Assembly: GCF_901905185.1 (NCBI RefSeq)
Contig: NZ_CABFMQ020000079.1
Location: forward strand, 16,765 to 80,764
Source: Methylocella tundrae
Lineage (GTDB): Bacteria > Pseudomonadota > Alphaproteobacteria > Rhizobiales > Beijerinckiaceae
Reading direction: 5' to 3'
Length of the DNA stretch: 64,000 nt
Position numbers and translations under genes: made by a program. Within the stretch, counting starts at the first letter, position 1, and every line of letters begins with the position of its first letter. Shown one piece after another: positions 11,648 to 22,403 of the stretch. Under the pieces are notes generated by a model. The model made no database searches, was not told the origin of the DNA, and saw only the letters and a list, made by a program, of their open reading frames with translations.

Positions 11648-11941
11648 GCCCATATCGTTGAGGCGCGCAGGCGGCGTGGTCGATCACGCGCCGCCGGCGC
11701 CGGCAAGAATTCACCGCCTCCGGGCGGGGGCGGCTTTCGCCGAGCTGGCGGGCCTTGATGTTCCGTCAAGGCGCCGCGGGGCTCATGGGCGCGGCAGCGA
11801 TCGAATGAGATGTCCGCTGATCGGCTGGTCATCCGGGTGTCCGAGGATCGGCGATTGCATTTGCCCGAATCGCGCGCCCCGCGTGTGGCTCCCGCCATTG
11901 GGTTGAAAATACGCAGGTTCGCTTGATCTGCGGCGGGAAAG

Positions 11942-13024
11942 TCAGAGCGAGTGGAAAACCGGCGTGAACTTCTTGACGAGCGCGCGTTCCGAGACGACAT
12001 CCGCCTTGCGGTAAATGCGAAGCCTGCAATTCTTGATCGTTCCCTTGCTGATCTCCAGTTTCTGAGCGATCTGGCCGGTATTTTGGCCTCTCATGATCAA
12101 GGTCAAAATCTCGCGCTCGCGTGGCGTGAAGATGTGCAAAATACTGGCGATCCGGCTGATATAGTCGGGCTCGTCGCGGGGCGATGACTGCGGTTCGAGG
12201 ACGAACATTCTCCCTCCCGGCGCCAGTGGGAAATCCCTGTCGAATACTTCCGACTTAAGAACAAAGTCCTTCAGGAGACGCGTCTGAGGGCTCGAACCGG
12301 CGAACAGCGTGGCGACCGTCGACATGATGGATGCGTCCGAGGCGACCGCCTGATTCCAGGATTCATTGGAATACACCTCGACGCCGAAGCGATCCTGAAT
12401 CAATGTGGGCCGCTTTATGAAGCCCTTTATTTCGGTATCGTTCGTGTGCCGAAGATCGTTGAACAGCCATCCGAGATGAGCCCGATGATATCCTTCGAGG
12501 GCCGGAAATATCAGCTGGGCGCGCTGCACGTCGGCCTTTGAAAAATGACCCTTTTCGCGCTCAAGGAAAAGGCCAAAGCAGCAATGTCCAACAGTCGAGA
12601 AGAACATTCCCATCTCGTCAGACACATTTGCCGCCGCCTGGAATATTCTGCTATAGATTATCGATTCCGCGCTTGAATTTTTCAGTTCTGAGAGCGTCAA
12701 AACTCCGGGGCTGCCATTGCTTTTCCAATACTGTGAAAATGGATCGACGCCGGAGCATTGTTCATTATAGACATCGACGATCTCATCGGAGACATTATGG
12801 GTATATATAACATCAGGCGGCGCAACTCGTGAATAACGGATGATCCAGCTCGATTCATGTCGAATGCTGGCCCCAAATAGATCTATCAGTTCTCGATGAA
12901 ATCCGTCCGTCCCGATCGATCTCGCGACCCCGCCAAGCCGCCGAAACCATTCTTCGTCATCGAAGCGAAGCAACGGCGATTTCTCAACATGACTGCTCAT
13001 CGCGTATTCCGCCGATTGCGACAT
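11942..13024 (-). CDS. LuxR-type transcriptional regulator
   Basis: About 360 residues. The C-terminal 65 residues are a LuxR/GerE helix-turn-helix: IFTPREREILTLIMRGQNTGQIAQKLEISKGTIKNCRLRIYRKADV. The long N-terminal part has no receiver-domain Asp/Lys pattern and no recognisable autoinducer domain, so the signal is unknown. It is transcribed away from the methylated-amine cluster across a 950-bp spacer and is the nearest regulator to it, so control of that cluster is a reasonable but untested guess. The start is uncertain between 13024 and 13000; the frame further upstream is unlike the rest. Confidence 0.8.
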   Translation of the reverse strand: MSQSAEYAMSSHVEKSPLLRFDDEEWFRRLGGVARSIGTDGFHRELIDLFGASIRHESSWIIRYSRVAPPDVIYTHNVSDEIVDVYNEQCSGVDPFSQYWKSNGSPGVLTLSELKNSSAESIIYSRIFQAAANVSDEMGMFFSTVGHCCFGLFLEREKGHFSKADVQRAQLIFPALEGYHRAHLGWLFNDLRHTNDTEIKGFIKRPTLIQDRFGVEVYSNESWNQAVASDASIMSTVATLFAGSSPQTRLLKDFVLKSEVFDRDFPLAPGGRMFVLEPQSSPRDEPDYISRIASILHIFTPREREILTLIMRGQNTGQIAQKLEISKGTIKNCRLRIYRKADVVSERALVKKFTPVFHSL

Positions 13025-13868
13025 GCGTCCAATCCATAGAATGAGATAGAGCTTGCCGGGACAAAAGCCAAAACGCAAAGGATTTGCAACGGCGTCCGGA
13101 TCTTGAGCCTACAAAGCTCGTCACCCGCGCCGGGGACACTAAAAACACAAGCCTTTTGTGACGCTCCTTCGCCGCCGTGCCGCGACGGCGGCGTCTTCAA
13201 CGGCGGTCTGCCGCGTCCGCGTCTATCAGCCAGCGGATCAGTCGCCAAGCAAAGCGCATGCCCGGTGCGGACTGCCTGAGTTCCAGACTGGCTCCCTCGC
13301 TTGTCGTCGCTCGATCGGCGCGATCCCATCTGCGCGCGGGGATGGGGGATGAAGGATGAGGAGACGGCGCCCATCACTATCTGCCGGCTTCGATAGTGCC
13401 AATCGGCACCATTGCGCCGATGCACCGAGGCGAATTAAACAGGACCATAATCAAGACGTCTGGAGGGACGATCCAAGAGTATAAAAGCGGGCGATGGCGA
13501 CAGGCCGCCACCGGAAGCTGGCGCTTGAGCCACGAGCTTCTGTCAATTGCTTATTTTCCGCTGTGCTGCCGTGGATAAATCAAGTCAAGCTTGTTTTATC
13601 CATGTCTCATATAGCGCATACACACTCTCTAACAATCGCACGCTTCTGTTGCAGTGAATAATCGTGTCGCGATACGGCGATCACGCTACTGCTCTCCTAT
13701 GTATCCAGCTACGCCATGTCGTAGCGTTGGCAGCGTTATACGCTTGCCCGTCAGATAACACCTCCTGTCACCACCTCTCTATGGCTTTCATGTCTTTGCT
13801 CAGTTGATAGGCGATGGCACTGCATTATAGGCATACTGCTCAAAGTGGTTTCTTATGAAGAAAATATT
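13025..13868. other. Long intergenic region upstream of the amine cluster
   Basis: No credible coding frame. The left half is GC-rich and holds a 9-bp GC hairpin (13170-13193, CGCCGCCGT with ACGGCGGCG) that lacks a T-run. The right half, from about 13560, is AT-rich and contains the 12-bp inverted repeat listed separately. The length is unusual for this compact genome and suggests a regulated divergent promoter region. Confidence 0.5.
13573..13601. repeat. 12-bp inverted repeat upstream of the amine cluster
   Basis: GGATAAATCAAG and CTTGTTTTATCC are complementary over 11 of 12 positions with a 5-base spacer. No gene ends here and no T-run follows, so it does not look like a terminator. A dimeric regulator site or an RNA structure is possible. 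Confidence 0.5.
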
Positions 13869-13897
13869 TTGACATTCAGTTTAACCGCTGTCTAAAT
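13869..13897 (+). promoter_or_regulatory. Candidate sigma-70 promoter of the methylated-amine operon
   Basis: A perfect TTGACA (13869-13874), a 17-base spacer and CTAAAT (13892-13897) lie about 77 bp before the permease start at 13974, in an AT-rich stretch. The -10 element is imperfect. The permease start is preceded by AAGGAGGAGAGG, a strong ribosome binding site. Confidence 0.5.
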
Positions 13898-13973
13898 CGA
13901 GCGTCGCCGAACCTGTGCTCTTAGGCCGCAGCTCTACGCCGACAAGAATCGAAATCGCGAAGGAGGAGAGGGA

Positions 13974-15692
13974 ATGACAAGCATCGTCGAGACGTCACTC
14001 GGCAGCGAGGCTGAAGGAAAGCTTCACCGATCTATCAACTGGACCGGCGCCTTCTGGGTAGCGAGCGGCGTCCCGGCCCTCGTCCTCTTCTCCATTGGCG
14101 GCATCGCCGGAACGACCGGGAAGCTCGCCTTTCTCATATGGACGGTTTCGATCGTCCTCGGCTTCCTTCAGTCATTTACCTATGCGGAAATAGCGGGCCT
14201 GTTCCCGAACAAATCCGGCGGCGCCTCGATCTACGGCGCTGCGGCATGGGTCCGCTACTCGAAATTGGTCGCTCCGCTCTCCGTGTGGTGCAACTGGTTC
14301 GCCTGGAGCCCTGTGCTCTCTCTTGGTTGCTCAATTGCCGCGGCCTACATCTTGAACGCGCTTGCTCCCGTCCCGCTGGCAAGTGGACCGGAAGTCGCGC
14401 AATGGCTCGCAACGCATGGCGCGAGCATCTCCGGGTCCGACGCCGACAAGGCTGCGGCGGCGGTTGCGGCGCTGACGCCGGATATTCGCAACTGGACGGC
14501 GTTCACGCACTCAATCGGCCCGGTCAGCTTCTCGTTCAATGCGGCGTTCTTTGTCGGCGCCGTCTTGATGTTGATGGTTTTCGCGATTCAGCACCGCGGC
14601 ATTCTCGGCACGGCGAATGTCCAGAAATGGATTGGCCTGACTGTCATCATACCAATGGTCGTCGTCGGTGTGGTTCCGCTTCTTACCGGCAAAGTGGACT
14701 GGAGTAACTTCTCTCCGCTCGTTCCACTCGCGGCCGCCTCGGCGCCAGAACCAGGAAGCTGGAACATACCGGGTTGGACTCTCGCCCTCGGAGGCATGTT
14801 CATCGCCGCGTGGTCGACCTATGGATTTGAAACGGCTGTCTGCTACACGAGCGAATTCCGCGACCCTTCGAAGGATACATTCAAAGCGATCTTTTATTCC
14901 GGCCTTCTTTGCATGGCCCTGTTCATCCTGGTGCCGTTCACATTCCAGGGCGTACTCGGCCTAAACGGAATGCTCGATCCGGCGATCGTCGACGGCTCCG
15001 GCGTCGCCCAGGCCATGGCGCATATGGTCGGCGGCGGCAAATTTGTCGAAAGCATCCTTGTGATGCTGATGATACTGGCTCTCATCCTCTCAATCATGAC
15101 CGCGATGGCCGGATCGTCGCGCACACTCTATCAGGGATCGGTCGATGGCTGGCTGCCCCGCTACCTCAGCCATGTCAACGAGCATGGCGCGCCGACGCGC
15201 GCGATGTGGACCGATCTGACCTTCAATTTGATCCTCCTCGCCATCGCCTGCGCCGACGCCACGAGCTTCTTCTTCATCCTCGCGGTGTCGAACTGCGGCT
15301 ACATCATCTTCAACTTCCTCAATCTCAATTCCGGCTGGATCCACCGGATCGATTCGGGGCATGTTCCGCGCCCATACAAAGCGCCCTCCTGGATCATCGG
15401 GCTCGGCGCGGTCTTCGCCTTCGTCAACGTCATCTTCATGGGCGCCGGCGCAAAAGTCTGGAATCCGGTGGCGCTATGGGCCGGCCTCTGCACGGCGGCG
15501 CTCATCATCCCCGTTTTTCTCTACCGGCACTATGTCCAGGACGGCGGCAAGTTCCCGCACGAGACCTTTGAGGATCTTCAAATCGGCGACGGAAAAACGA
15601 TTGTGACGAAGAAGGCCGGCTTTCTTCCCTATTTGACGCTGATCGCCGGCGTCGTCGTCTTGCTTGCCGCCAACTGGTTCTTCCAGCTCTAA
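13974..15692 (+). CDS. APC family amino acid/amine permease
   Basis: 572 residues with about 12 to 13 hydrophobic segments. The first segment carries the APC signature GALVLFSIGGIAGTTGKLAFLIW-like glycine-rich stretch, and a large soluble loop lies around residues 130-180. APC transporters take up amino acids or amines with H+ or Na+ or by exchange. As first gene of an operon whose other members oxidise trimethylamine and dimethylamine, it may import a methylated amine or trimethylamine N-oxide; the substrate cannot be read from the sequence. The ATG is preceded by a very strong AAGGAGGAGAGG. The next gene starts 92 bp after its stop. Confidence 0.85.
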   Translation: MTSIVETSLGSEAEGKLHRSINWTGAFWVASGVPALVLFSIGGIAGTTGKLAFLIWTVSIVLGFLQSFTYAEIAGLFPNKSGGASIYGAAAWVRYSKLVAPLSVWCNWFAWSPVLSLGCSIAAAYILNALAPVPLASGPEVAQWLATHGASISGSDADKAAAAVAALTPDIRNWTAFTHSIGPVSFSFNAAFFVGAVLMLMVFAIQHRGILGTANVQKWIGLTVIIPMVVVGVVPLLTGKVDWSNFSPLVPLAAASAPEPGSWNIPGWTLALGGMFIAAWSTYGFETAVCYTSEFRDPSKDTFKAIFYSGLLCMALFILVPFTFQGVLGLNGMLDPAIVDGSGVAQAMAHMVGGGKFVESILVMLMILALILSIMTAMAGSSRTLYQGSVDGWLPRYLSHVNEHGAPTRAMWTDLTFNLILLAIACADATSFFFILAVSNCGYIIFNFLNLNSGWIHRIDSGHVPRPYKAPSWIIGLGAVFAFVNVIFMGAGAKVWNPVALWAGLCTAALIIPVFLYRHYVQDGGKFPHETFEDLQIGDGKTIVTKKAGFLPYLTLIAGVVVLLAANWFFQL

Positions 15693-15783
15693 ACCTTCCG
15701 CGCCCGGATCGTTCCGGTGCGGGCGCGGCTCTCTCAAAAACACGCTTCCAACTTCAATGGAATGCATCAAGGGACGCTCTTCG

Positions 15784-16920
15784 ATGAACACCCATGTCTA
15801 TTCCCGCCAATCCGTGTTGAATGAACGCCACCGGCAACTCGGGACCAAATTCGAGTCGTCATGGAACGACATGCCCATCCCGCAGCTCTACGCTACAGAT
15901 CCTTACGTTGAGACGACAACCGTGCGAACCAGCGCAGGCCTGTTCGATGTGACGGCCCTGCGCCTCATCGACGTGTCCGGGAGGGACGCGCTCAGCGCGC
16001 TGAACGAGATGCTTACCTCCGACATCACCAAAATTAAGCCGGGCACATCGGCGATCAGCAATATCGTCGACGATAACGGCTCTTTGATCGACGATGTTCT
16101 GATTTATTGCGACGGTCCGGGCGCCTATCGGATTTCGCACGGCGGCGGCGCACTCGAGGATGTTCTGCCGAGCATCGCCGCTGGGCGGGAAGTGCATTTC
16201 CGCAAAGACAACGATACGCATATTCTGTCGCTTCAAGGACCGAAGGCGCTCGACATTCTTGCGCCGCATACACCCTCGAACCTCGCCGACCTGCGCTATT
16301 TCGAACACCGGAAAACCACTTTGTTTGGCCGCGACGTTTCGATCGCGCGGGGTGGCTATTCGGGTGAGCGCGGTTATGAAGTCTTCTGCAGGGCCGCAGA
16401 CGCCGTCTTCATCTGGGACTCGATTCTCGACGCCGGAAAGCCTTTCGGCGCGATGGCCGTCTCCTGGGCCTGTCTTGACATCGTGCGTGTCGAGGGCGGC
16501 CTTTTGTTCTTCCCTTATGACATGCCGGAGGGCGACACCACGCCATGGGAAGTCGGCGTCGACTGGACGGTTGATCTGGACAAGCCTTCGTTCCGCGGCA
16601 AGGACGCTCTCTCGCGCCGGCGCGGACAGAAGCGCGTTGCGCAAGTTGGAATCGAGATCGATCATCACGAGGCCATCGAGCCCGGCGCACAGATCTTCAA
16701 GGGCGGCAAGCAGACCGGCGTCGTCAACAGTAGCACATACAGCCAGCATCTGATGCGTTCGATCGCCCTGGCCCATGTTGAGCCGGCGCACAAAGCGTTC
16801 GGGACGGAGCTCGAGATCCGGAGCGACGCCGGAATCTTCAAAGCACGCGTGGTCAAAACGCCCTTCTACGATCCGCTTCGTCTTCGCACCCATCCCTTGA
16901 GCGAGCGGTCTCCACGCTGA
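15784..16920 (+). CDS. GcvT-like folate-binding aminomethyltransferase family protein
   Basis: 378 residues with the GcvT fold: N-terminal SAGLFDVTALRLIDVSGRDAL, central YSGERGYEVFCRA and ISHGGGALED, and the C-terminal beta-barrel ending in VVKTPFYDPLRLR. GcvT proteins hold tetrahydrofolate and accept C1 groups. In methylated-amine loci such proteins are thought to trap formaldehyde released by demethylation as methylene-tetrahydrofolate; that role is inferred from context. It is distinct from the glycine cleavage T-protein because no gcvH or gcvP is nearby. The ATG at 15784 is chosen; the upstream frame to 15664 overlaps the permease and is not family-like. Confidence 0.85.
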   Translation: MNTHVYSRQSVLNERHRQLGTKFESSWNDMPIPQLYATDPYVETTTVRTSAGLFDVTALRLIDVSGRDALSALNEMLTSDITKIKPGTSAISNIVDDNGSLIDDVLIYCDGPGAYRISHGGGALEDVLPSIAAGREVHFRKDNDTHILSLQGPKALDILAPHTPSNLADLRYFEHRKTTLFGRDVSIARGGYSGERGYEVFCRAADAVFIWDSILDAGKPFGAMAVSWACLDIVRVEGGLLFFPYDMPEGDTTPWEVGVDWTVDLDKPSFRGKDALSRRRGQKRVAQVGIEIDHHEAIEPGAQIFKGGKQTGVVNSSTYSQHLMRSIALAHVEPAHKAFGTELEIRSDAGIFKARVVKTPFYDPLRLRTHPLSERSPR

Positions 16921-16962
16921 ACCGGTTCGCCAACGTCTCCGATCAACCACAGTTTTGAATAA

Positions 16963-18330
<1,368 letters not shown>

Positions 18331-18389
18331 GCGGCGGCCGCTTCAGATCGAACGCAGTGTGAACCGCCGCCAATGAACAGGGCGTAACA

Positions 18390-20696
18390 ATGAACCTCGA
18401 AGTAACGCGCTCGCTTGACGTCTCGGCTAAAGGGTTGCGGCCGCGATCGCGGCTGCTTTGCGCAGAGGGCGGCGGCGCAGCCGCCTTCGTCCTCCGCGCT
18501 GGCGACGAGGCGACGATCATCGATCCCGAAGGCCGTCAGATCGGTCAACTTTTTGTCGCCTCGGATCGGCCGGTGCTGAGCAACCTCTTGGCTGATGCTG
18601 CGACGTTGACCTTCGCCGCTGATGAATGCGTCACCGCCTGTGGCGCCGACGCCGAACTCGCCCGCGCCTTTTTAGCGGCGCGAGCGGATGCGGAGCTGCT
18701 GGAAACGACGTTGTTGTTCGGCCGTGAAAGCGTGGCCGGCGCAAGCGTCCGCTTCAAGGCGCCGGCCGACATGCGCTGCCTCCTTGCGGCTCCGGGCGAC
18801 CGCATGCGGCCGGACGAGCAAGACGCGCCGACCGAGCTGCGGATCAATATCCAGTCGCCGCACGACCGTGCCGCCGCGCTTCCACCCCCCCTCGCAACGC
18901 CAAGGCTTGATCTGCGCGTGAAGGCCGCGACGGCCAGCGCCTATCGCGTCGCGGCTGGCGAATATATTCAGATCATCGACGTCGAGGGACGTCAATGTTC
19001 TGACTTTCTCGCCTTCGACTCCAAGGCTCTCGCAGACGGGCGCGAACTCGCCATTGATCCAACGACGACGCGCACGCTGATGGGCTCCGCTACGCCTGGG
19101 CCTGGTCTCTATGCGAAATATTTTGATCAGGACATGGGGCCACTGGTCGAAGTCGTGCGCGACACTGTGGGCAGACACGACACCTTCATGCTGGCCTGCA
19201 ATTCAAAATATTACGACGATATGGGCTATCCAGGGCATGCCAACTGCACTGATAATTTCAATGCGGCGCTCACGGCTTTTGGCGTCAGGCCCCGCCGCGG
19301 ATGGCCGGCCGTTAATTTTTTCTACAACACATTCGTTTCCCACGACAACAGCATCGGCATGGACGAACCCTGGTCGCGGCCGGGCGACTACGTGCTACTT
19401 CGCGCTCTCACCGATCTCGTCTGCGCCTCATCCTCCTGCGCCGATGACATTGACCCCGCCAACGGCTGGGCGCCGACCGACATCCACGTCCGGGTCTATG
19501 ACGCCGCCTCCAACTTTTCCAAAGGGATAGCACACCGCATGACACCCGATGCGCCGCCGAAACTGACGCGCGAGTCCGGCTTTCATTCAAGAACCTCGGC
19601 GCTGACGCGCGGTTTCATCGAATACCGCGGCTTCTGGATGCCGCAATGCTTTGCCGCCGCCGGACCTGTTGCGGAATATTGGGCTTGCCGCGAGCGCGCG
19701 GCCTTGATGGATCTCTCCGCGTTGCGCAAATTCGAGATCACCGGCCCCGACGCCGAAGCCCTGCTTCAGAGCGCCGTCACGCGCAACATCCGCAAGCTCG
19801 CGGTCGGCCAGATCGTCTATACCGCTCTTTGCTACGAGCATGGCGGCATGATCGACGATGGCACAGTCTTCCGCCTGGGCGAGAATAATTTCCGCCTCGT
19901 CTGCGGCGACGATTATTGCGGCGTCTGGCTGCGTCAGCTGGCTGCGGAGCAAGGGCTGCGGGCGTGGGTGAAGTCGTCGACGGATCAACTCCATAACGTC
20001 GCCCTGCAAGGGCCAAGATCCCGCGACATTCTACGGGAAGTTCTGGCGACGCCGCCGCGTCAGCCTTCAATTGACGAACTCAAGTGGTTCCGTTTCACCA
20101 TCGGCAAGATAGCGAACGCTCCGGTGCTCGTGTCCCGCACAGGCTATACGGGCGAACTTGGCTATGAGATCTGGTGCCATCCCGATTCCGGCCCAAAGGT
20201 GTGGGACGCCATCGTTGCGGCCGGCGAACCCTATGGACTCGCGCCGTTCGGCTTCGCCGCGCTCGATATGGTGCGCATCGAGGCCGGTCTGATCTTCGCC
20301 CATTTCGAATTCTGCGATCAGACCGATCCGTTTGAAGCGGGCATTGGCTTTTCGGTCCCGGCGGAGAAGCTGGAGTCCTATGTCGGCTCCGAAGCGCTCG
20401 CCCGGCGCCGCGCGCACCCGGTCCGTCAACTCGTCGGTCTCGACATCGCGGGGAATGAACACGTCGGCCACGGCGATCCAGTTCATGTGGGACGCGCCCA
20501 GGTCGGCATCGTCACAAGCGCGACGCGCTCGCCGAAGCTTGCCAAGACGATCGCGCTGGCGCGGTTGGATATGGCGTACACGGCGATCGGAACACCTGTC
20601 GAAATCGGCAAGCTGGACGGACAACAGAAGCGGCTGAAGGCGACAGTCACTCGTTTCCCCCATTACGATCCCGATAAATCCCGGGTGAGGGCTTAA
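18390..20696 (+). CDS. tdm: Trimethylamine N-oxide demethylase (DUF1989-GcvT fusion)
   Basis: 768 residues, two parts. Residues 1 to about 390 form DUF1989-type metal-binding domains with candidate metal ligands Cys286 (GHANCTDN), Cys345 and Cys350 (CASSSCADD). Residues from about 410 to the end are a GcvT-type tetrahydrofolate domain (YRGFWMPQCFAAAG, SRTGYTGELGYEIW, LDMVRIEAG). Tdm splits trimethylamine N-oxide to dimethylamine and formaldehyde, and the folate domain captures the C1 unit. This domain order is specific to Tdm. The N-terminus holds what looks like an internal repeat: GDEATIIDPEGRQIGQLF and GEYIQIIDVEGRQCSDFL. Confidence 0.93.
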   Translation: MNLEVTRSLDVSAKGLRPRSRLLCAEGGGAAAFVLRAGDEATIIDPEGRQIGQLFVASDRPVLSNLLADAATLTFAADECVTACGADAELARAFLAARADAELLETTLLFGRESVAGASVRFKAPADMRCLLAAPGDRMRPDEQDAPTELRINIQSPHDRAAALPPPLATPRLDLRVKAATASAYRVAAGEYIQIIDVEGRQCSDFLAFDSKALADGRELAIDPTTTRTLMGSATPGPGLYAKYFDQDMGPLVEVVRDTVGRHDTFMLACNSKYYDDMGYPGHANCTDNFNAALTAFGVRPRRGWPAVNFFYNTFVSHDNSIGMDEPWSRPGDYVLLRALTDLVCASSSCADDIDPANGWAPTDIHVRVYDAASNFSKGIAHRMTPDAPPKLTRESGFHSRTSALTRGFIEYRGFWMPQCFAAAGPVAEYWACRERAALMDLSALRKFEITGPDAEALLQSAVTRNIRKLAVGQIVYTALCYEHGGMIDDGTVFRLGENNFRLVCGDDYCGVWLRQLAAEQGLRAWVKSSTDQLHNVALQGPRSRDILREVLATPPRQPSIDELKWFRFTIGKIANAPVLVSRTGYTGELGYEIWCHPDSGPKVWDAIVAAGEPYGLAPFGFAALDMVRIEAGLIFAHFEFCDQTDPFEAGIGFSVPAEKLESYVGSEALARRRAHPVRQLVGLDIAGNEHVGHGDPVHVGRAQVGIVTSATRSPKLAKTIALARLDMAYTAIGTPVEIGKLDGQQKRLKATVTRFPHYDPDKSRVRA

Positions 20697-20765
20697 ATGC
20701 GCCGCTGAGGTGGATTGCGGCTGTTTTGGTTTGTCGCCATTGGCGCGATGGTCAAGGAGTTTGAA

Positions 20766-21353
20766 GTGCTTGTTTCCGGCATAGTCAGTCGGCCTGTATA
20801 TGAGGCCTTGGCGATCGATCCGACTGGACGAAGTCATCTTATCGCGGCCGATCACGCGATGGCGCCAGGCGCCGAATTGCTGGCGTCCTTGCCCGGCAAT
20901 GCGAGAGTCGAGTTCTGGTCCGCGCTCGGCGACAGCAGGATCGCCCAATCTCCGCTGCCCGAGCTAAACGCAATCTCGCGTAGCTTCCGATCGACGACGC
21001 AGTTGCTCGATGCGCTCCCCCATCGTCTGGCGCGCGAACGGATGGGCTTTCGCCTGTATGCGGTCGGGCTCGAAGCCTTTGTCTGGGACGTCGCGAAGCT
21101 TGCGCGCTCCTTGGGCATGGACGATGGCGAATATCACTTGACCCACGCCGGATCGGAACGGCGGCGCGTCTATTGCGTCCACTGCCGCGCTTTCACCGAA
21201 AACGTCGCGACCAATATTGTCGCCTGCAGCGGCTGTGGCGCGCATCTGCTCGTTCGCGATCATTTTTCGCGGCGGCTCGCGGCCTTCATGGGGGTGCAGG
21301 TTGACGCCGAATCCCCCGGCGAGCTCCCTTCAATTGAAGAGGCATTTCCATGA
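20766..21353 (+). CDS. dmmA: Dimethylamine monooxygenase small subunit (DmmA-like)
   Basis: 195 residues from the GTG at 20766, which has a perfect AAGGAG six bases upstream; ATG 20748 or TTG 20715 would include that site inside the frame. The C-terminal part holds two Cys pairs, YCVHCRAF and ACSGCGAH, likely a zinc or iron ribbon. Three-gene dimethylamine monooxygenases comprise such a small protein, a flavin/2Fe-2S reductase and a heme-binding DUF3445 catalytic subunit; all three are present in a row here. Letter assignments for the subunits differ between sources, so the symbol is tentative. The stop overlaps the next start by four bases. Confidence 0.75.
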   Translation: MLVSGIVSRPVYEALAIDPTGRSHLIAADHAMAPGAELLASLPGNARVEFWSALGDSRIAQSPLPELNAISRSFRSTTQLLDALPHRLARERMGFRLYAVGLEAFVWDVAKLARSLGMDDGEYHLTHAGSERRRVYCVHCRAFTENVATNIVACSGCGAHLLVRDHFSRRLAAFMGVQVDAESPGELPSIEEAFP

Positions 21354-22315
21354 ACGGCGCTGATCAATTCGTGGACCACCTTGCCTTGAGGGTTCGTGAG
21401 GCCGAGCCAATTTCGCCTTTGCTGAAACGCTTCGTTTTTGAGGCCGCGGACGGCGGCGAACTTCCGCCAGCGGGCCCCGGCGCTCATCTTCGCTTGACGC
21501 TGCAGGGCGGCGGCCGGCGCTGGAAGAACGCTTATTCGATCGTCTCCGCGCCGGCTGATCGCAGTCACCTCGCCATCATTGTGCGCCGGGTCGCTCAATC
21601 GCGAGGGGGGTCCGCCTTTCTGCATGAGGCCGTCGAGACAGGGCATATCGTCGCCGCGCACGAGCCGGGCAATCTGTTCCCCATATCGCGTATCGCGCAG
21701 AAACATCTGATGGTGAGCGGCGGCATCGGCGTGACGCCTTTTCTTGCATATATGACGGCGTTGAAACAAGGCGGAGCGCCGTTCGAGCTGCACCACTTTT
21801 GCCGGGATGAGGAAGTGTCTGTCTTCGAGAGCATTCTATCCCGCTTCGATGCGTCGAACATCCATATTCATCCGGCTTCGGCGGCGTTCGATCTTTCAGC
21901 AGCGCTCACATCGCAACCTCTCGGAACGCATCTTTATACCTGCGGTCCTGAAGGCCTGATGACGATGGCGCTCGCCGCCGCGCGAGATCATGGATGGCCG
22001 AAGTCGAAGCTTCACTCTGAATCGTTCGGCGGCGCACACGCCGGCGGCGTTCCGTTCATCGCGATCTTGCAGCGCTCCGGCCTCAAAGTCAGTGTTCGCG
22101 ACGATCAGACGCTGCTCGAAGCGATTGAGGAAGCCGGCCTTGAGCCTGCCTGCCTGTGTCGCGGCGGCGCTTGTGGCGAGTGCTTGACGAGCGTGATCGA
22201 GGGCGAGCCGGATCATCGCGATCATTTTCTTGACGCCGGAGAGCGCGCTTCGAACCGGTCAATCATGATTTGCGTCTCGAGGGCGAAAACCAACAGCCTC
22301 ATCCTCGATCTATAG
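21350..22315 (+). CDS. Ferredoxin-NAD(P) reductase-type subunit of dimethylamine monooxygenase
   Basis: 321 residues, phthalate-dioxygenase-reductase layout. N-terminal flavin-binding barrel (GPGAHLRLTL, WKNAYSIVSAP), NAD-binding domain (HLMVSGGIGVTPFLAYM, YTCGPEGLM) and a C-terminal plant-type [2Fe-2S] domain with C-x4-C-x2-C in CLCRGGACGEC and the last Cys in MICVSRA. It should pass electrons from NAD(P)H to the heme subunit encoded next. It overlaps dmmA by ATGA, so the two are translationally coupled. Confidence 0.88.
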   Translation: MNGADQFVDHLALRVREAEPISPLLKRFVFEAADGGELPPAGPGAHLRLTLQGGGRRWKNAYSIVSAPADRSHLAIIVRRVAQSRGGSAFLHEAVETGHIVAAHEPGNLFPISRIAQKHLMVSGGIGVTPFLAYMTALKQGGAPFELHHFCRDEEVSVFESILSRFDASNIHIHPASAAFDLSAALTSQPLGTHLYTCGPEGLMTMALAAARDHGWPKSKLHSESFGGAHAGGVPFIAILQRSGLKVSVRDDQTLLEAIEEAGLEPACLCRGGACGECLTSVIEGEPDHRDHFLDAGERASNRSIMICVSRAKTNSLILDL

Positions 22316-22403
22316 CACGGCGGAGCGCCGGTTCGGCCATTTGATACGCCAATGATGTGAACACAAGCGCGCCAACGTCAGCGAAATGAAGCGGAGAAAT
22401 TTG

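Noticed and set aside
13170..13193. GC-rich 9-bp hairpin as a terminator
   Set aside because: No T-run on either strand and no gene ends nearby in the right direction; left as an unexplained hairpin.
13398..13416. Possible sigma-54 promoter (CGGCACCATTGCGCC)
   Set aside because: Spacing between the GG and GC elements is too short for a -24/-12 promoter.
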